Below are positions 12,035-24,200 of a stretch of DNA of 64,000 bases, piece after piece. The stretch comes from Planococcus citri (taxonomy: Eukaryota > Arthropoda > Insecta > Hemiptera > Pseudococcidae). Location: assembly GCF_950023065.1 (NCBI RefSeq), contig NC_088680.1, forward strand, positions 35,886,559-35,950,558, written 5' to 3'. Under the pieces are notes generated by a model that was not told the DNA's origin, did no database searches, and saw nothing but the letters and a program-made list of their open reading frames with translations. Each line of letters starts with the position of its first letter. The first letter of the stretch is position 1. Made by a program: the position numbers and the translations under genes.

Positions 12035-14099
12035 TTTGAATGCTATTTTGATTTTTTAGTTCAACCTGAATAATTGTTATTTTTCTGCCAGTTTGGATAC
12101 CTTCCTCGTTGAGGAAAAAAATCTTCTATTTCTGTAGAAAATAATTCCAAACTTTCCACACCATCTGAAATGGGCCACTCCTCGAATGATTGCAACTTTT
12201 AGCAAAAGTGGTCTTTTCTCCAACTTGCTAGAATCATTCTGCAGAAAGCGCTATAATCAGCTTCAGTGGATAAAAATTTGAAGAAATTCGACGCATCAAT
12301 TTATAAAACATCGCTTTTATTTCACTCTAAATGTGCATAAAATTGAGTGTGGAAAGCGCACTCGAAAGCCTGTTGTTATGTTTGGGGTGAAATAATTCGT
12401 AATAGAAAGGACTACCACTTTAAGGGCTGAGAAACTTTCATCATTCGGTATGCTTTATCGTCATAGCTGTGGCGTCGAGTTAAAACCTAAATAAACGAAT
12501 TTGCCATCTCAAATAAATACTTAATTGATATGCAAATATGGTACTTTTTAAAATCGATTAGGGGTGCGTTCGCGTATATAACCCTGGCTACGGCTCAATC
12601 GCGATGGTTTATTATACAATAGTGGAAGCCGCCCGAACTCAACGGTTTTATCAGTTAAGGCTTAAAATAACATATTGCGGGTTACCCTTTCGCGATGACG
12701 CGATGCATTTTGTTTAGATCGCCTCCGGCGAACGTGTCTTAATTAAAGCGTTAATCGAAAACACGATACGAGTAGATATTTGCAAAAATTCGCATCCAGT
12801 TTTATCACCTTGCAGCACGCATACGCGCATAGCCTATACATAAATCCCTCCCTCGTGCACCTTACTCGATGTGTATTCGTAAAGAATGAAATTATCCTGG
12901 TGTATGTCGAGAGTATATCTACGTACCAAGTTCATCATATTCTCAATTTAATCCTGTATCCTATTAATACGTTCTCTATTTATCAATATGAAAACCAACA
13001 ACTGATTTTTCAGGGTTTAACAACAATAGATCAGCGCTGCTGGTGGTCTTGTTAGTATTCGCGTTCCTGTCACGCATATAGGTCTATATCTTTCACCCGC
13101 TACAGAAGGCATTTTTATGAATATTTACCCCAAAAAATAAACCACTATTCGACCAAGTTATACGAATTCCAATAATACTTCGCAACATTTTTTTTAAGCC
13201 TATTACGTAAAACATTTTTACAAATATTTTGCACATTGTTAAATATTATGCAGTAGCTCTCTAGCTAACTATTTGGGCCGGTATACCTACTGAAAAAAAA
13301 TCTTTACCATTGTATAGGTAAGTACCTACGTGGGTATTTTGTTGTATGTATTTAGTATGTTCGAATACCAATGGCTACGTCTATAGCTACGTAGGTAGGT
13401 ATCGCATCATCAAGAGTGAATTTTCTATTCTACGTATATTGACAGCTCTATCCGAATACCTACCAACACAGCCAAATGGTAATTAGACGTTGAAAAGCTG
13501 GCAAATGATAGATATCATCGAAGTATAGATGAGGCTGATGCGAAGGGACAAATACGCCAACAAGTTGCAATCATCGATGCCGGCCGGTTAAGGAATTGTG
13601 TATTTTGGCTCAGCTTCTAATTCGAATACGCGTACTAGACGTGAGTGTGAAATAGAAATTATTCTTCGATTCGTATACCTACCTACTGTATAAATAAGCG
13701 AACGATGTAATTGGCAAAATTTCTTCGCTCTAGTCGTAACCACACGTGAAAAAAAATTATTTACGAGACGAAGAAAAAAATTTACCATAATTTTTCATAT
13801 TTATGACGGATGCGGTGATGTGTTCTGTACATATTTCGAACTCACAACTCTCTCTGTCCGATTAATTGTTTGTTTATTATTATTGGATTTATTTATTTTT
13901 TTTCTAAATCGTAATTCTACAGACTAATCAGAATGTAGGAGAGACGTGAAGGGAGGTTACCACCTGGTTTTTTTACTCTTGAAATAAACTGTTTGTTTGG
14001 AAAATTCGACCAATTTATTTTTAAATTATCGCAAACTATAGTGTGCGTTTTGGCTGATAATCTTTTTATAACTCTCAAGATGATTTTTTGAATTCGCAA
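12035..14099. other. Non-coding stretch with a regulatory-like island
   Basis: The segment 12440-12770 is complex and GC-richer, with a perfect POU octamer ATGCAAAT at 12530-12537 and several TAAT cores, including TTAATTAAAG near 12738. It looks like a candidate enhancer or promoter. The rest holds TAGGTACC-type palindromes and no recognised gene. Confidence 0.35.
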
Positions 14100-14660
14100 T
14101 TCGATTTGAACGAAAACCAACTAGATTGAAAGAGCACATGCTTAACATGTAACCAAAATTTCATTCTCAAGTTCATGTTTGGATTTTTTTTGAAACGTTG
14201 AAGTTAAAAAATCTGAATCAGGGGTGATTTTTCATTTTTTTTATGATAAATATCTACCTATGAATTTTTTTGAGCAAATGTGAACCAATGTGAATAGTTC
14301 CTTCAATTCAATTCCCACACATAAATAATTACTGGTTTTGGGCGATTCCACAGTCTTCAGAGATTTTTTTTATTTTTTCAAGAAATTTTAAATTGATTTG
14401 GAAGGGGTAAAAATTAACCTTAGCACCTGTTAATGTTTACTTTTCTGGAAATTACAAATCGGTCAAGACATTTTTAGAACTCGCGACCTCTTGGAATTTC
14501 TCACGAATTTGTCTAAAACGGTCAAGAGAATGTCCAATGAGCATCGATTTAAGTTATGGGTCTGGAAATAAATTTTGGCTTGGCCTTTTCTGAGCGATTT
14601 GAAATATCTGGAGAAAATTGAAAAATCGCTGGAGGCTTCAAAACAAAATGTCTAACAAGT
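14100..14660. repeat. Family E dispersed repeat, copy 1
   Basis: Blocks such as ATTGAAAGAGCACATG and GAACCAATGTGAA, followed by TTCCCACACATAAA, match those at 29100-29640 in the same order. Both copies continue into a segment with GGAGGCTTC or GGAGCCTCC motifs. Confidence 0.55.
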
Positions 14661-14869
14661 CCTACTGGTCCTATTAGACCTACTAAAGTCCTACTTTTTT
14701 TCAAAAGTCCTTTTAGTCCTACTAAAGTCTTACTATTCAACAATTTTATCCAAAAGTCCTACTTCTTTTTAATAAGACTTTTTCAAATTTTCAATTTTTC
14801 CCCTTTTTCCGGAATCTTGAACAATTTTTGTAGAAAAAGGTTCATTTGTCGACTTTTTTAGATTTTGAA

Positions 14870-15310
14870 TTACACATTTTTGAAAGCTTTTGCCTTCGCT
14901 TCGCTCGGGCTATTTGCATCTTCTTTTCCCACATAGAAACTTATTGTTAAAATTCAAGAAATATTCAAAGTTTGAACCAGAAAAATAAACTTTTTATTTT
15001 TACTTCTCAAAACATGATTGAATTTTTGAAAACTTTTGGCCTCGCTTTATTCAGAACTGTTTGCTTTTCTTTTTCAAATTTGAATTTTTTTTTTTTTAAT
15101 AATCATTCGGGTTTTGAAAATTTTGAAATAAAAATAATAAACGTCTTCAAGTATGTACGAGTATCATACAAGAAAACATCGTTTTCATACCCTTCCTTCA
15201 AAATACTTACTAATTTTCTGGATTTGCTCTCGCTTCGCTCGGTTCCGTTTGCTTTTCTCTTTTCATTTTGAATTTTTTCAAAAAAAAAATATTCGAAGTT
15301 CAAAAGAAGA
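14870..15310 (-). repeat. Family D tandem repeat, about three units, reverse orientation
   Basis: CTTTTGCCTTCGCTTCGCTC near 14888, CTTTTGGCCTCGC near 15032 and GCTCTCGCTTCGCTCGG near 15226 mark three units in the orientation opposite to the copies at 3.0, 39.9 and 49.1 kb. ORFs here on both strands are by-products. Confidence 0.65.
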
Positions 15311-15520
15311 ATTCGAGTTTTAGATTTTAAGCGAACATGATGTGATATTCATCAATTTTTAAAATTGATAAGGAGAAAATAAAACGAAAAATTGGAATGA
15401 AACGTTATATTTTTGGTGTCTACCTACTGTTTAAATAAAATCATAAGGTGTTTGAAATCATCAGAAAAGCAAACATTTCTTTTACAAATTTGGTTAAAAA
15501 CTTGAATGTAAATTTTGACA

Positions 15521-15557
15521 CCCCCCTCCCTCCCTCCCTCCCTCCCTCCCACCCACC
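15521..15557. repeat. CCCT/CCTC microsatellite
   Basis: A pure pyrimidine tetranucleotide run ending in CCCACCCACC. Confidence 0.9.
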
Positions 15558-15769
15558 TTGAAGAATTCCACAAGTGTTCGAAAAATGACTTGCTGAAAGT
15601 CCTGCTAAAAGTCCTACTCAAGTCCTACTTTTTCATATTGAAATTTTGTTAGACACCCTGCAAAAAGACCTCTAACTACATAGTATAGTTACCTATTGAT
15701 GTGTGGGGGTCGAATTGAAAGAATTATTCGCATTGGTTCACTTTGCGCAAAAATGTATGCTTCATGAAA

Positions 15770-16500
15770 CAGTTCGGAAATTGCTCTCAAAACAGCTTTT
15801 TTGAATTTTTTTTAGCTCCATAGTTGCTCCTGGAGGGGATAAAAGTGAGCTCTCAAAAAAGAGGAATTTTTGGAAAAATCGTAGTCTTTTCGCTTCTATC
15901 GCTACCCAACCTGTTTCGGAAAAAATAGCCCAGTTTCAAATGAGGCTGAGCGGTTGAAAATTTGCAAATTGCTTATTTTTGAATAAATTCGTTTTTTGAA
16001 CATTTTTTCTTCGCTGATATTTCGCATTAATTATGCCGAAATATTGAAAGATATGATTTATAAAATTGGGGAATTATTTTGGAACGTAATAACTCTCACT
16101 CTTTTATCACTATTTCCCATTTTAAAAAATCGAAAAAATTGTAGGTATATGTTTTTGGCTATTTTTCTCAATTTTTAGAAATTGACCTCTGCGTTTCAAA
16201 ATGTTTCCCTGTTTCAGGAATGGTATCTATTCAAAATGTTGGCACAATTGATGCGAAATATCTATGAAAAAATAATTCAAAAATGAGTGAGGGCCATTTT
16301 TCCCAAAACAGGTTGGGTAGCGATAGGAGTGAAAAAACCACGATTTTTCCCGAAAATTCTTCCCGTTTGAGGGCTCATTTCTCCCCCTTCAGAAGTTCAG
16401 AGGCACTCCTGGAGCAAACAAAATTTCTGAGTAATTTTCACTCGAAATGAGGGGTGTTGCTGAATTTGTTCAAAATCCACCGACTTGTTTTTCGCGACCT
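15770..16500. mobile_element. Family B palindromic element, copy 1
   Basis: The left part carries TCTATCGCTACCCAACCTG near 15897 and the right part its complement CAGGTTGGGTAGCGATAGG near 16309. The two halves mirror each other around about 16090. The outer right end matches the terminal inverted repeat of the copy at 29648-30650, while the matching left end seems lost. No ORF of note. Confidence 0.65.
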
Positions 16501-18189
16501 ACCTTAATATACTTATCTCTACCTGTCTATGGTACTTGTTTGTAATTTTTTTTTCAAATGAAGTAAGTAGTTTTGCGTTGGTTAGCAATTTTTTTTGGTA
16601 GGTAAGCTATCTTGTTGCTTTAGTAGTACTTTGGTTTTTCAAAATAAGCGAAATTAGTGACTTTATGAGTGACTGAAACAACATATTGATATCACTTCGC
16701 CAATCATTAAAATTATTTTTCATAAAATTCCTTACCCTACCTTATTTACTTAGTACATTGTCAAGTGGTAAATCCTTAGGCGAATATGTTTCTCATACTT
16801 GTAAGACGTAGATATAAGTATTAAGGCTAAAAGGTAAGTGAATACCTATACTCATCGTTAGGCTCATAATAACCTATAATGAGGTAGGCATAGACTACGC
16901 ATTGCCAATACATATACTCGTAGTCGGGTACGTTACCTTAATTCTTCCTATAATATGGTATGTTTGAAACGATGACAGAAATGATTTAAAACACATTACT
17001 AAGTGACTTTATAAATTAAGAAAACAAATCTTTCATTAAACGTATACACACACACACAAAAAAAAAAGGATGACTGTACGCCACCATAATAATATACTCT
17101 ATACACAAATGATACGGTCGGCGCAATTCATACTTTATCTATTTGATCCCCTTCCAAACAAAACAAAAAGTAGTCGTCTCCTTATCGATTTTTAAATGTT
17201 TTGGCAACACCAAGTAACTTAAGTAATTTTCGTTGCAACGAGAAATTCTTCATAAAAAATTCTTTTGAACGAATGAAAAAACAAAAATATTTTCGTAAAA
17301 TTGAACTTTCAAGTTATAGCAATTTAAAATTTATACAGAAATGGGGATTTTTTTGTTCAACTCAATAGTACGATAATATATAAAGACATTTTATGAATGA
17401 AGTGTTTTTTTGTTGTTTTTTTTTGAACCATCGAATTTGATACGGTCATTATTCATTATAACGATTAATGTGGTTTAAAATAATATTTTCTTTGGTGACG
17501 CTGACGGGGATTTTGTTATTTTTAACGTGGAAACGTTTACGTTTTTCGGCGAAAGTTGAAAGTACCTACGTATTTACGAGCGAAATTGATATACCTATAC
17601 GAATTAATCGACTCGCTTATCGTAGATTATTGTATCTATAATCCTTTCACATATATCAAAGTGTAATTACGAGGAATGGGTACTTTTCTTGCCAAAGAAT
17701 TTATTTATTAAACTTGAAGTACCTACCTAATGTGCAAAATACATTTATAGAAGTGAAAGCAAATGGATCTGCAAAAAAGTGCTCCGGAAATTGAAACTGG
17801 CTGACACTTTTCGATCCGAAAAATTCAAGTGGATTTTTGTTGATTTGGGTCTAAAATCTGGAAAAAAGACTATTTTGGATTTTCGCTGATAGCACAATGG
17901 GCGAGTGGAGCCCAAACTGTGGAGCCTAAAAATTCAATTTTTCAAAATTTGCTTACAGGTTTGCACTAGAGACCTCCCCCCCCCCCTCCTATGCTCCTGG
18001 CCAGTTGCACAATGAGGTGCTATAGTGTCCCTCAAGTGTGATTTTTGGGTGAATTTTGCACAAAAAAAGTTACGCTGGGGTCATTAAGTCGAGGCTCAAA
18101 AAAGTTCTTTTGTGGCCATTGGATGCAGTGAAATTTTGGAGTCACGCCCCCTTCAGTTTTGACTAAAAATTAATCGTTGTAAACTTATT
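16501..18189. other. Non-coding stretch, no gene recognised
   Basis: AT-rich unique sequence with an AC microsatellite near 17044-17057, an 11-C run at 17976-17986 and many TAGGTA/TACCTA words. The part at 17760-18180 reads like an old dispersed repeat. Confidence 0.4.
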
Positions 18190-18570
18190 TGGAAGTGACC
18201 TCGTGACCTATCAAAATGAGTTGAAATTTCATAAAAAATCCAAATATTTCGACGAAAATGTTTTTTGAACATTTTAAAAGAATTTTGAGTTCGAAATTGA
18301 GGCATGGTTTTCAAAACTTTCAAGAGTCGTGCGATCTATCAAAATTGCTTGAAATTTCGCGAGTAATCGAAATACCTTTACAAAAATGTAATTTGAATAA
18401 TTTTTAAGAACTTAATCTAAAAATTGGAACATCATTTTCGGGATTTTTGAAAAAGATGTTATGAAATCTATCAAAATGGATCAAAATTTTGCTAGAAAAT
18501 CAAATTATACGTACATATTTCGACGAAATTTTTATTTGAAAATTTTTGAAATCAGGACTCGTAATTAGTC
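18190..18570 (+). repeat. Family C tandem repeat, three units of about 130 bp
   Basis: CCTATCAAAATGAGTTGAAA at 18209 recurs in diverged form at 18335 and 18469. Each is followed by ATTTCGACGAAAATG-like sequence. The same unit builds the inverted array at 61370-62600. Confidence 0.65.
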
Positions 18571-18739
18571 ACTTTTTCAAGCAACTAAGTACCTATCTGA
18601 AATTACTAAAAGTTACTTTTTCATCGTGTTGTTTACTACACTTACTTTTTTTTCAAATTTTTCAAGATTTACTTTTTCCATACTTTTACATCTTGAAAAA
18701 GAAAAAATGTTGGTAATATTAATAAATAGACATATTTTG

Positions 18740-19400
18740 CTGCAGTTGTCAAAGTCTCGCTTTCTACTAAAAAATTCAAAAAAATCAATTTTTTCCCAAA
18801 AATTACTTGGAATTATTACTTTTCACCGCAATTGCCTAAAAGGCTCGCTTATTCTTCACCAAAAATGTGGAATTAAGTCGCTTTTTCGACAAAAATTGCG
18901 AAATAGTTACATCATTTTTTTTGCCGACAATTTGCCACAAAATTCCTTTTTGCTCAAATCGTCGTAGTTTTGCTTTTGGCCAAAAATTGACACAAACTCA
19001 CGCTTTTTAGCAAAACTTCTGAAAAATTTCATTTTCCCCCCATAAATTACTCAAAAGTTGATTTTTTACTAAACACAAAATATTTCTGTTTAGATACCAA
19101 TAAAACGGCCAAACAGTCTTGCTTTTTGCTAAAACTTTCAAAAAAAGCTCGTATATATCAGTTTTTCCAATAATTCTAAAAAAAAACTATTCTCGCTTGC
19201 CTGAAAATTGATGAGAATTTTTCCTTTTTTGCAAAATGGCTCATTGTCGTTTTTGTACCAAAATTCTAAAATTCTCACTTTTTTTCAAAAATTGTTTAAA
19301 AGTCTCGCTTTTTTGCCAAAAATTCATTCCTTTTGCTAAAATTTTCCAAGTCTACCTTTTTCACCAAAAAGTAACGAAATAGTCCAGTTTCTTAAAATTA
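18740..19400 (+). repeat. Degenerate tandem array, period about 30 bp (second of three)
   Basis: Same unit, strand and entry block as the array at 6930-8575, with the same exit block AAAATTAAAAACCAGAACA at about 19393. The 113-codon ORF over its start (18626-18967) is a by-product. Confidence 0.75.
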
Positions 19401-19489
19401 AAAACCAGAACAAGTCAGTTTTTTTGAAAAAAAATTCTAAGTACCTACGATTCCTGAACAATTTCAAGTCCAAAATTCGGTCTGGATGA

Positions 19490-19690
19490 CTTTTGAATTT
19501 TTTTGAAAAAATGTCGTTTAACGTATCAAAATTTCGAGCACAAAGTTAGATTATGATTTTTGAGTCTTCTGAAAAGGTGTGATGGGACCTAACAAAATTT
19601 ATCTAAATTTCAGTAAAAAATGAAAAATTTTCAAAATGAAGTTTTTGAGCAGTTTTGAAAAAATTAAAGTTGAAAATCAGATCTTTAGGC
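19490..19690 (+). repeat. Family C repeat fragments
   Basis: Two diverged partial units (CGTATCAAAATTTCG at 19525 and CCTAACAAAATTTATC at 19587) follow the second 30-bp array. Confidence 0.45.
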
Positions 19691-19880
19691 TCCATCTCCC
19701 TTGTGCAATTGCGAAAATCCAAAATAACTATACGTTTTTTAACATCTTGGATTCATACATATGTACATATACGAGTACAAAAAGCCAACTGAATGTTTTG
19801 GGTGGAAAAAAAGTCAGCCAGCCAACTTGACACTTTTTGGCATTTGGATTGCAGATTGTATACGTAAGTATATTATACTA

Positions 19881-19982
19881 GGGGGCTCCGCCCCCTGGGC
19901 CGCTTCGCGGCCCCAACCCCCGGCTCGCGCCCTCGCTTCGCTCGGGCACTCGCCTGCTCGTTCCTCGGGCTTCGCCCGAGGA
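19881..19982. other. Helitron 3' terminal hairpin cluster
   Basis: Three hairpins lie in a CpG-rich block. The first has stem GGGGGC/GCCCCC with loop TCC (19881-19895), abutting the CTAG terminus. The second has GGCCGC/GCGGCC around TTC (near 19899-19913). The third has a 9-bp stem TCCTCGGGC/GCCCGAGGA around TTC (near 19962-19982). A hairpin just before CTRR is the known Helitron termination signal; three in a row is more than the family needs. Confidence 0.75.
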
Positions 19983-20289
19983 ACTCGCTTCGTAAGGGTC
20001 CACTCAACTCACTCATTGTCAGCTCATTATTATTCTGTTTTATTGTTGCCTTCAGTTACTCCGCTCATAAACATACTTAATATGTAAACAAAGCAGGGCA
20101 TCCAGAGGGACCACGAGGAGGTAGGCAACTTCCCCTCCATTTTTTTTTTGTTTTTTTTCTTATTTTACTTTTTTTTTTACTTTTTTTTCCATTTTACATT
20201 TTTTTTTTATTTTTAAAATTTTTTTCACTTTTTTTTGGTATAATTATTTTATTACAAAAATACAAAATACAATACAAAAAAAATCCATT

Positions 20290-20740
20290 TAAATTCATGG
20301 TTTGCTTAAAAAAGCTAAAAAACACTTTACTACAAAAAAAATCTAAGAAAGGCGAAAGTTTTCGTTAGAAATATTCATGGTTTGCTTAAAATAAAAATCA
20401 AAAACACTTAACAACTATCTACAAAAAAAAAAAAAAAAAAACCAAGACAGGCAAAAGTTTTGGTAAGAATTAATGTTCATGGTTTGCTTAAAATAATGAA
20501 ACACACTTAACAACTACAAAAAAAAAAAAAAAAAAAAACTGAGAATGGCTAAAGTTTCGGTAAGAAATGTTCATGGTTTCCTTAATATAAAAATGAAAAG
20601 CACTTAACAACTACAAAAAAAAACCCAAGACATGCAAAAGTTTTGGTAAGAAATGTTTATGGTTTGCTTAAAATAATGGAAAACGCTTAGCAACTAAAAA
20701 AACAAAACAAAACTGAGAAAGGCAATAGTTTTGGTTAGAA
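20290..20740. repeat. Tandem repeat of about 85-95 bp, five units, in the Helitron 3' region
   Basis: TTCATGGTTTGCTTAAAA or close variants recur near 20297, 20382, 20475, 20567 and 20655. Each unit also holds an A-run and a GGCAAAAGTTTTGGTAAGAA-like block. Unit length varies mostly with the A-run. Confidence 0.75.
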
Positions 20741-20745
20741 ATGTA

Positions 20746-21192
20746 CAGAGCGGCTAAAAAGTCAGCATTCTGATTTTCACAATTCAAATAGTTTTAGATT
20801 TTTCTTGAAAAAATCAAAAACTTCAGCATCGTAGAAAAAAAGTAATGACATTATGTCAATTGGAAATTTAATTCTTCACAACTATGGTCAGGTGTAATTT
20901 TTTGCAGGACACTTAGTTTTGCCACCAGATCAATTTTTATGAAACTCAGTTTGCAAATTTTTGAAATGAACTTTTGAAAAATTTGCAAACTGGGTTTCGT
21001 AAATATTGACCTGGAGGTGGAACAAAGCATTCTACAGAAAAATGGTTGGAAAGAAAATTGTAGAGAATTAAATTTCCAATTGACATAATGTCATTAATTT
21101 TTTTCTACGGTGCTCATTTTTGATTTTTTTTTACAAAAAACTAAAACTCTTTGAAACGTGAAAATCACAATATTGACTTTTCAGCCACTCTG
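20746..21192. mobile_element. Palindromic MITE of Tc1/mariner type nested in the Helitron
   Basis: Terminal inverted repeats CAGAGCGGCTAAAAAGTCA (left) and CAGAGTGGCTGAAAAGTCA (complement of right) are flanked by TA at 20744-20745 and 21193-21194. The whole 447 bp folds back around about 20968; for example AATGACATTATGTCAATTGG in the left arm has its complement in the right arm. TA duplication and CAGNG-type ends fit Tc1/mariner MITEs. It ends 29 bases downstream of the Helitron stop codon. It has no coding capacity. Confidence 0.8.
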
Positions 21193-21220
21193 TATTGTAA
21201 TTTCGAAATAAAAGTTTGAC

Positions 21221-24200
21221 TCAAGTTAATAATAATTCATGGAATACTGGATTTGCCGTATAAATGCCATTATCCTCAGAAACTTTGCTCTGAGAGGTGA
21301 GTATACAAATGTTCTTTGAACTTCTCACCCTACTCAGGGCAACATAGAGCTGTCCATGTGCGAAAACATGGTCTCGTAAATCAATGGCAGCCAGATTTAG
21401 AGTCTGGCCCTGAGCTTTATTAATCGTTAATGCATAGGCCAACTTTATGGGGAATTGCCTTCTTAAAATTTGGACACCTGTATCACCAGCAGAAAACTTA
21501 AAACTAATTCGAGGAATGAGAAATGTTTTATTTTCATTTTCTGGAAGACAAACCTCAATTATAAACTTTTTAACCGTTTTTATCACAACTTTAGTCCCAT
21601 TTACTAACCCCTCTTCAAAGTTCAAGTTCCTCAGAAGAATACATATCGCTCCGATTTTGACAGTTATTTTATGCTCAGGCACCCCAGGCTCATTCAGTTT
21701 ATTCAAAAAATCTGCACATAAATAAGTAGAATCTGGATTCACAATACTTTCTCTACCTTTCTCCTCAATTATCGCCGTATCCGCACTATACAAATAGATT
21801 TCCTCACCAGGAATTCTTTCTTTTATAATAACACGATTTATTTGGTTTATATTTTTATTGGTAGGGGATAGAATACACCTTTTTGACAACTCACAAAAAT
21901 TTTGAAGATCATCCTGAGGATATATGAAATCTATAACGTCCTCGATTGAATGAAAAATCTTTAAATTCGGAAAATTGAGACATATCAGTGTTTCATCCTT
22001 ACACAGAGTTTCTTGAATTTTCCCTTCGCCTACCTTTAATAAAAATTCAGAATAACTCGGATCATTGATAGATCGTTGGGAAACTGAAAGATGTAAAATT
22101 TCCAGATGTTTCCAAACCTCCGAAAATTTGATACTACTACTTAGAATCTCAGCTTTTGAACCGTATTTAATAACAGGTGGGATCTGTCGGAAGTCTCCTG
22201 AAAAAACTATATTTTTACCACCAAATGACAGCTGATTACCCATTAGATCTTTCAAAGTATTATTCAACCCTTCAACATTGAATTTATGCGCCATGGGGGC
22301 TTCATCCCAAATAATGAGATCGGCATTCTGTATGAGCTCTGCACGCTGTGATCGGTTAAAAATATTACAGGATGGATACATATCTAAATTTTCAATAGGG
22401 ATCTTAAACATAGAATGGGCTGTGCTACCGCCCTGATAGTTCAAAGCTGCAATGCCCGTTGATGCTGTGCAAAGTACAATTTTACATTCATAACGTAAGT
22501 TTGCTGTAATGCACCTTAAAAGAACCGTTTTCCCACTACCTCCTGCACCATCAAGAAATATTTGAACAGAGTTGTTTTTCAAGAAAACTTGCTCACAAAC
22601 ATAATCATAGATTCTTTTCTGGTCATCATTCAACAGTGGAACCCAATAATCAACATACGCTTTCAAATCATCTTTATTCCATCTCTGTCTTTCACGATCA
22701 ACTTCTTTTGAATCATCTAAAGGAACTGGTAAACCTACATCTTCAGCACTTTTGCCATGTTTTCTCAACATAGAATCGATGTGACATAAAGACTTATTAT
22801 GAGCTCTCTCACTATGGTTTGAAAACTTGTCTAAAAAATCTTCAGATAAAAGATCTCTAAATTTTTCCCATAAAATAACTGAAGGAGCTCCACTAATTAT
22901 TAAATTGAAAAACAGAATTCTCAAATCACGACCCGTTTTAAAACCTGCAGCTTCCACTATCGCCTGCTCATATTCGTTCACATCACTCAATAATCCTTTA
23001 GCATACGCAGCTTTTTGAAAAGTGTCCAGAGATACTTCGTCAACTTTTTTCAAGTCTTCATAGCTATAAGCTGGAAACTTTCCTAAAAGCATACGCAAGT
23101 AATAAATCTCTCCTAGGGTTGGGGATAACCAATACATTCTAGCTACAACTTCTCCACGCACTCTCTTCACAAATTTTTTTTTTTTGGATTCAAAATCTCT
23201 TTTTTCACTCAATCGATACTGTTCATAAAATTCTAAATATGTTAAATTTTCAAATTCAACACTTCTTGGCCGGCTAAAATATAACTCCAATTTTGAAAGA
23301 CTTCGTTCACTCGCTTCTTGCTCTTTACCTTCTTCAAAAATAACTATATCTTCATTTGGTAAGTGAATAGGTAGAGGAATGACAGTAGGCTGACGCCCTG
23401 ATACATCGAATTCAAACAAACGCCACATTGCTTCAGAAGCACTTATATATCTCATTTTAACGTAATTTTCAATTTCATCTACAACCTCATCATTGGAATC
23501 CGGAACAATAGATACTTTAGCCATATCTGGGCCCTTGTGAATATACTTAAATAAATACTTGATAATTTTGACAGTCGAGGCAATTTCTACATTAATATGA
23601 CAATCAAACATCATAAGTAAATCAGGATTGTAGGGAACGATCCACTGATTGTTAATTTCTCTATTTTTTTTTAGGGCTACGCTTTCGGGTTTGTTGGGTC
23701 TTTTGTAATGTACATACCCTCGCTCATCTGTGTATGTACATTCCAAAAATGGTTTAGGATAATTTTTTGTACACTTCGAGTTATCCATACATGGCGAATT
23801 TTGATTTTCTAAACCACATGGCCCATGGACCATGTGTTTTAGAACACGTTCGCGTAATTTGCCACCATATTCGTCAGGACCTGGAATTGTGGCTCGAACA
23901 AATTTATCAATTTCGTCATGTGTCAAATTAGAGGGCTCCACTCTACAGGCAATGTGAGCATGAGGGAGCCCTCTTTTTTGGAACTCGATAACGTACAAAA
24001 TATACACCATTTTACCAAAAATTTTACCGGATTTTAAATCTTTTAGCAAGCGATTCAATTTTAAATTAAATACCCTATCACACAGGTCAGGTCTATCGAT
24101 ATGGGATTGTTTTTGAGATAAATTTGATTTTATTTCAGGCCAGTTGGGGTTACAGGTTTTTGTGATGAAAAGAGTTGGCTTACCCAATCTACTCACTATA

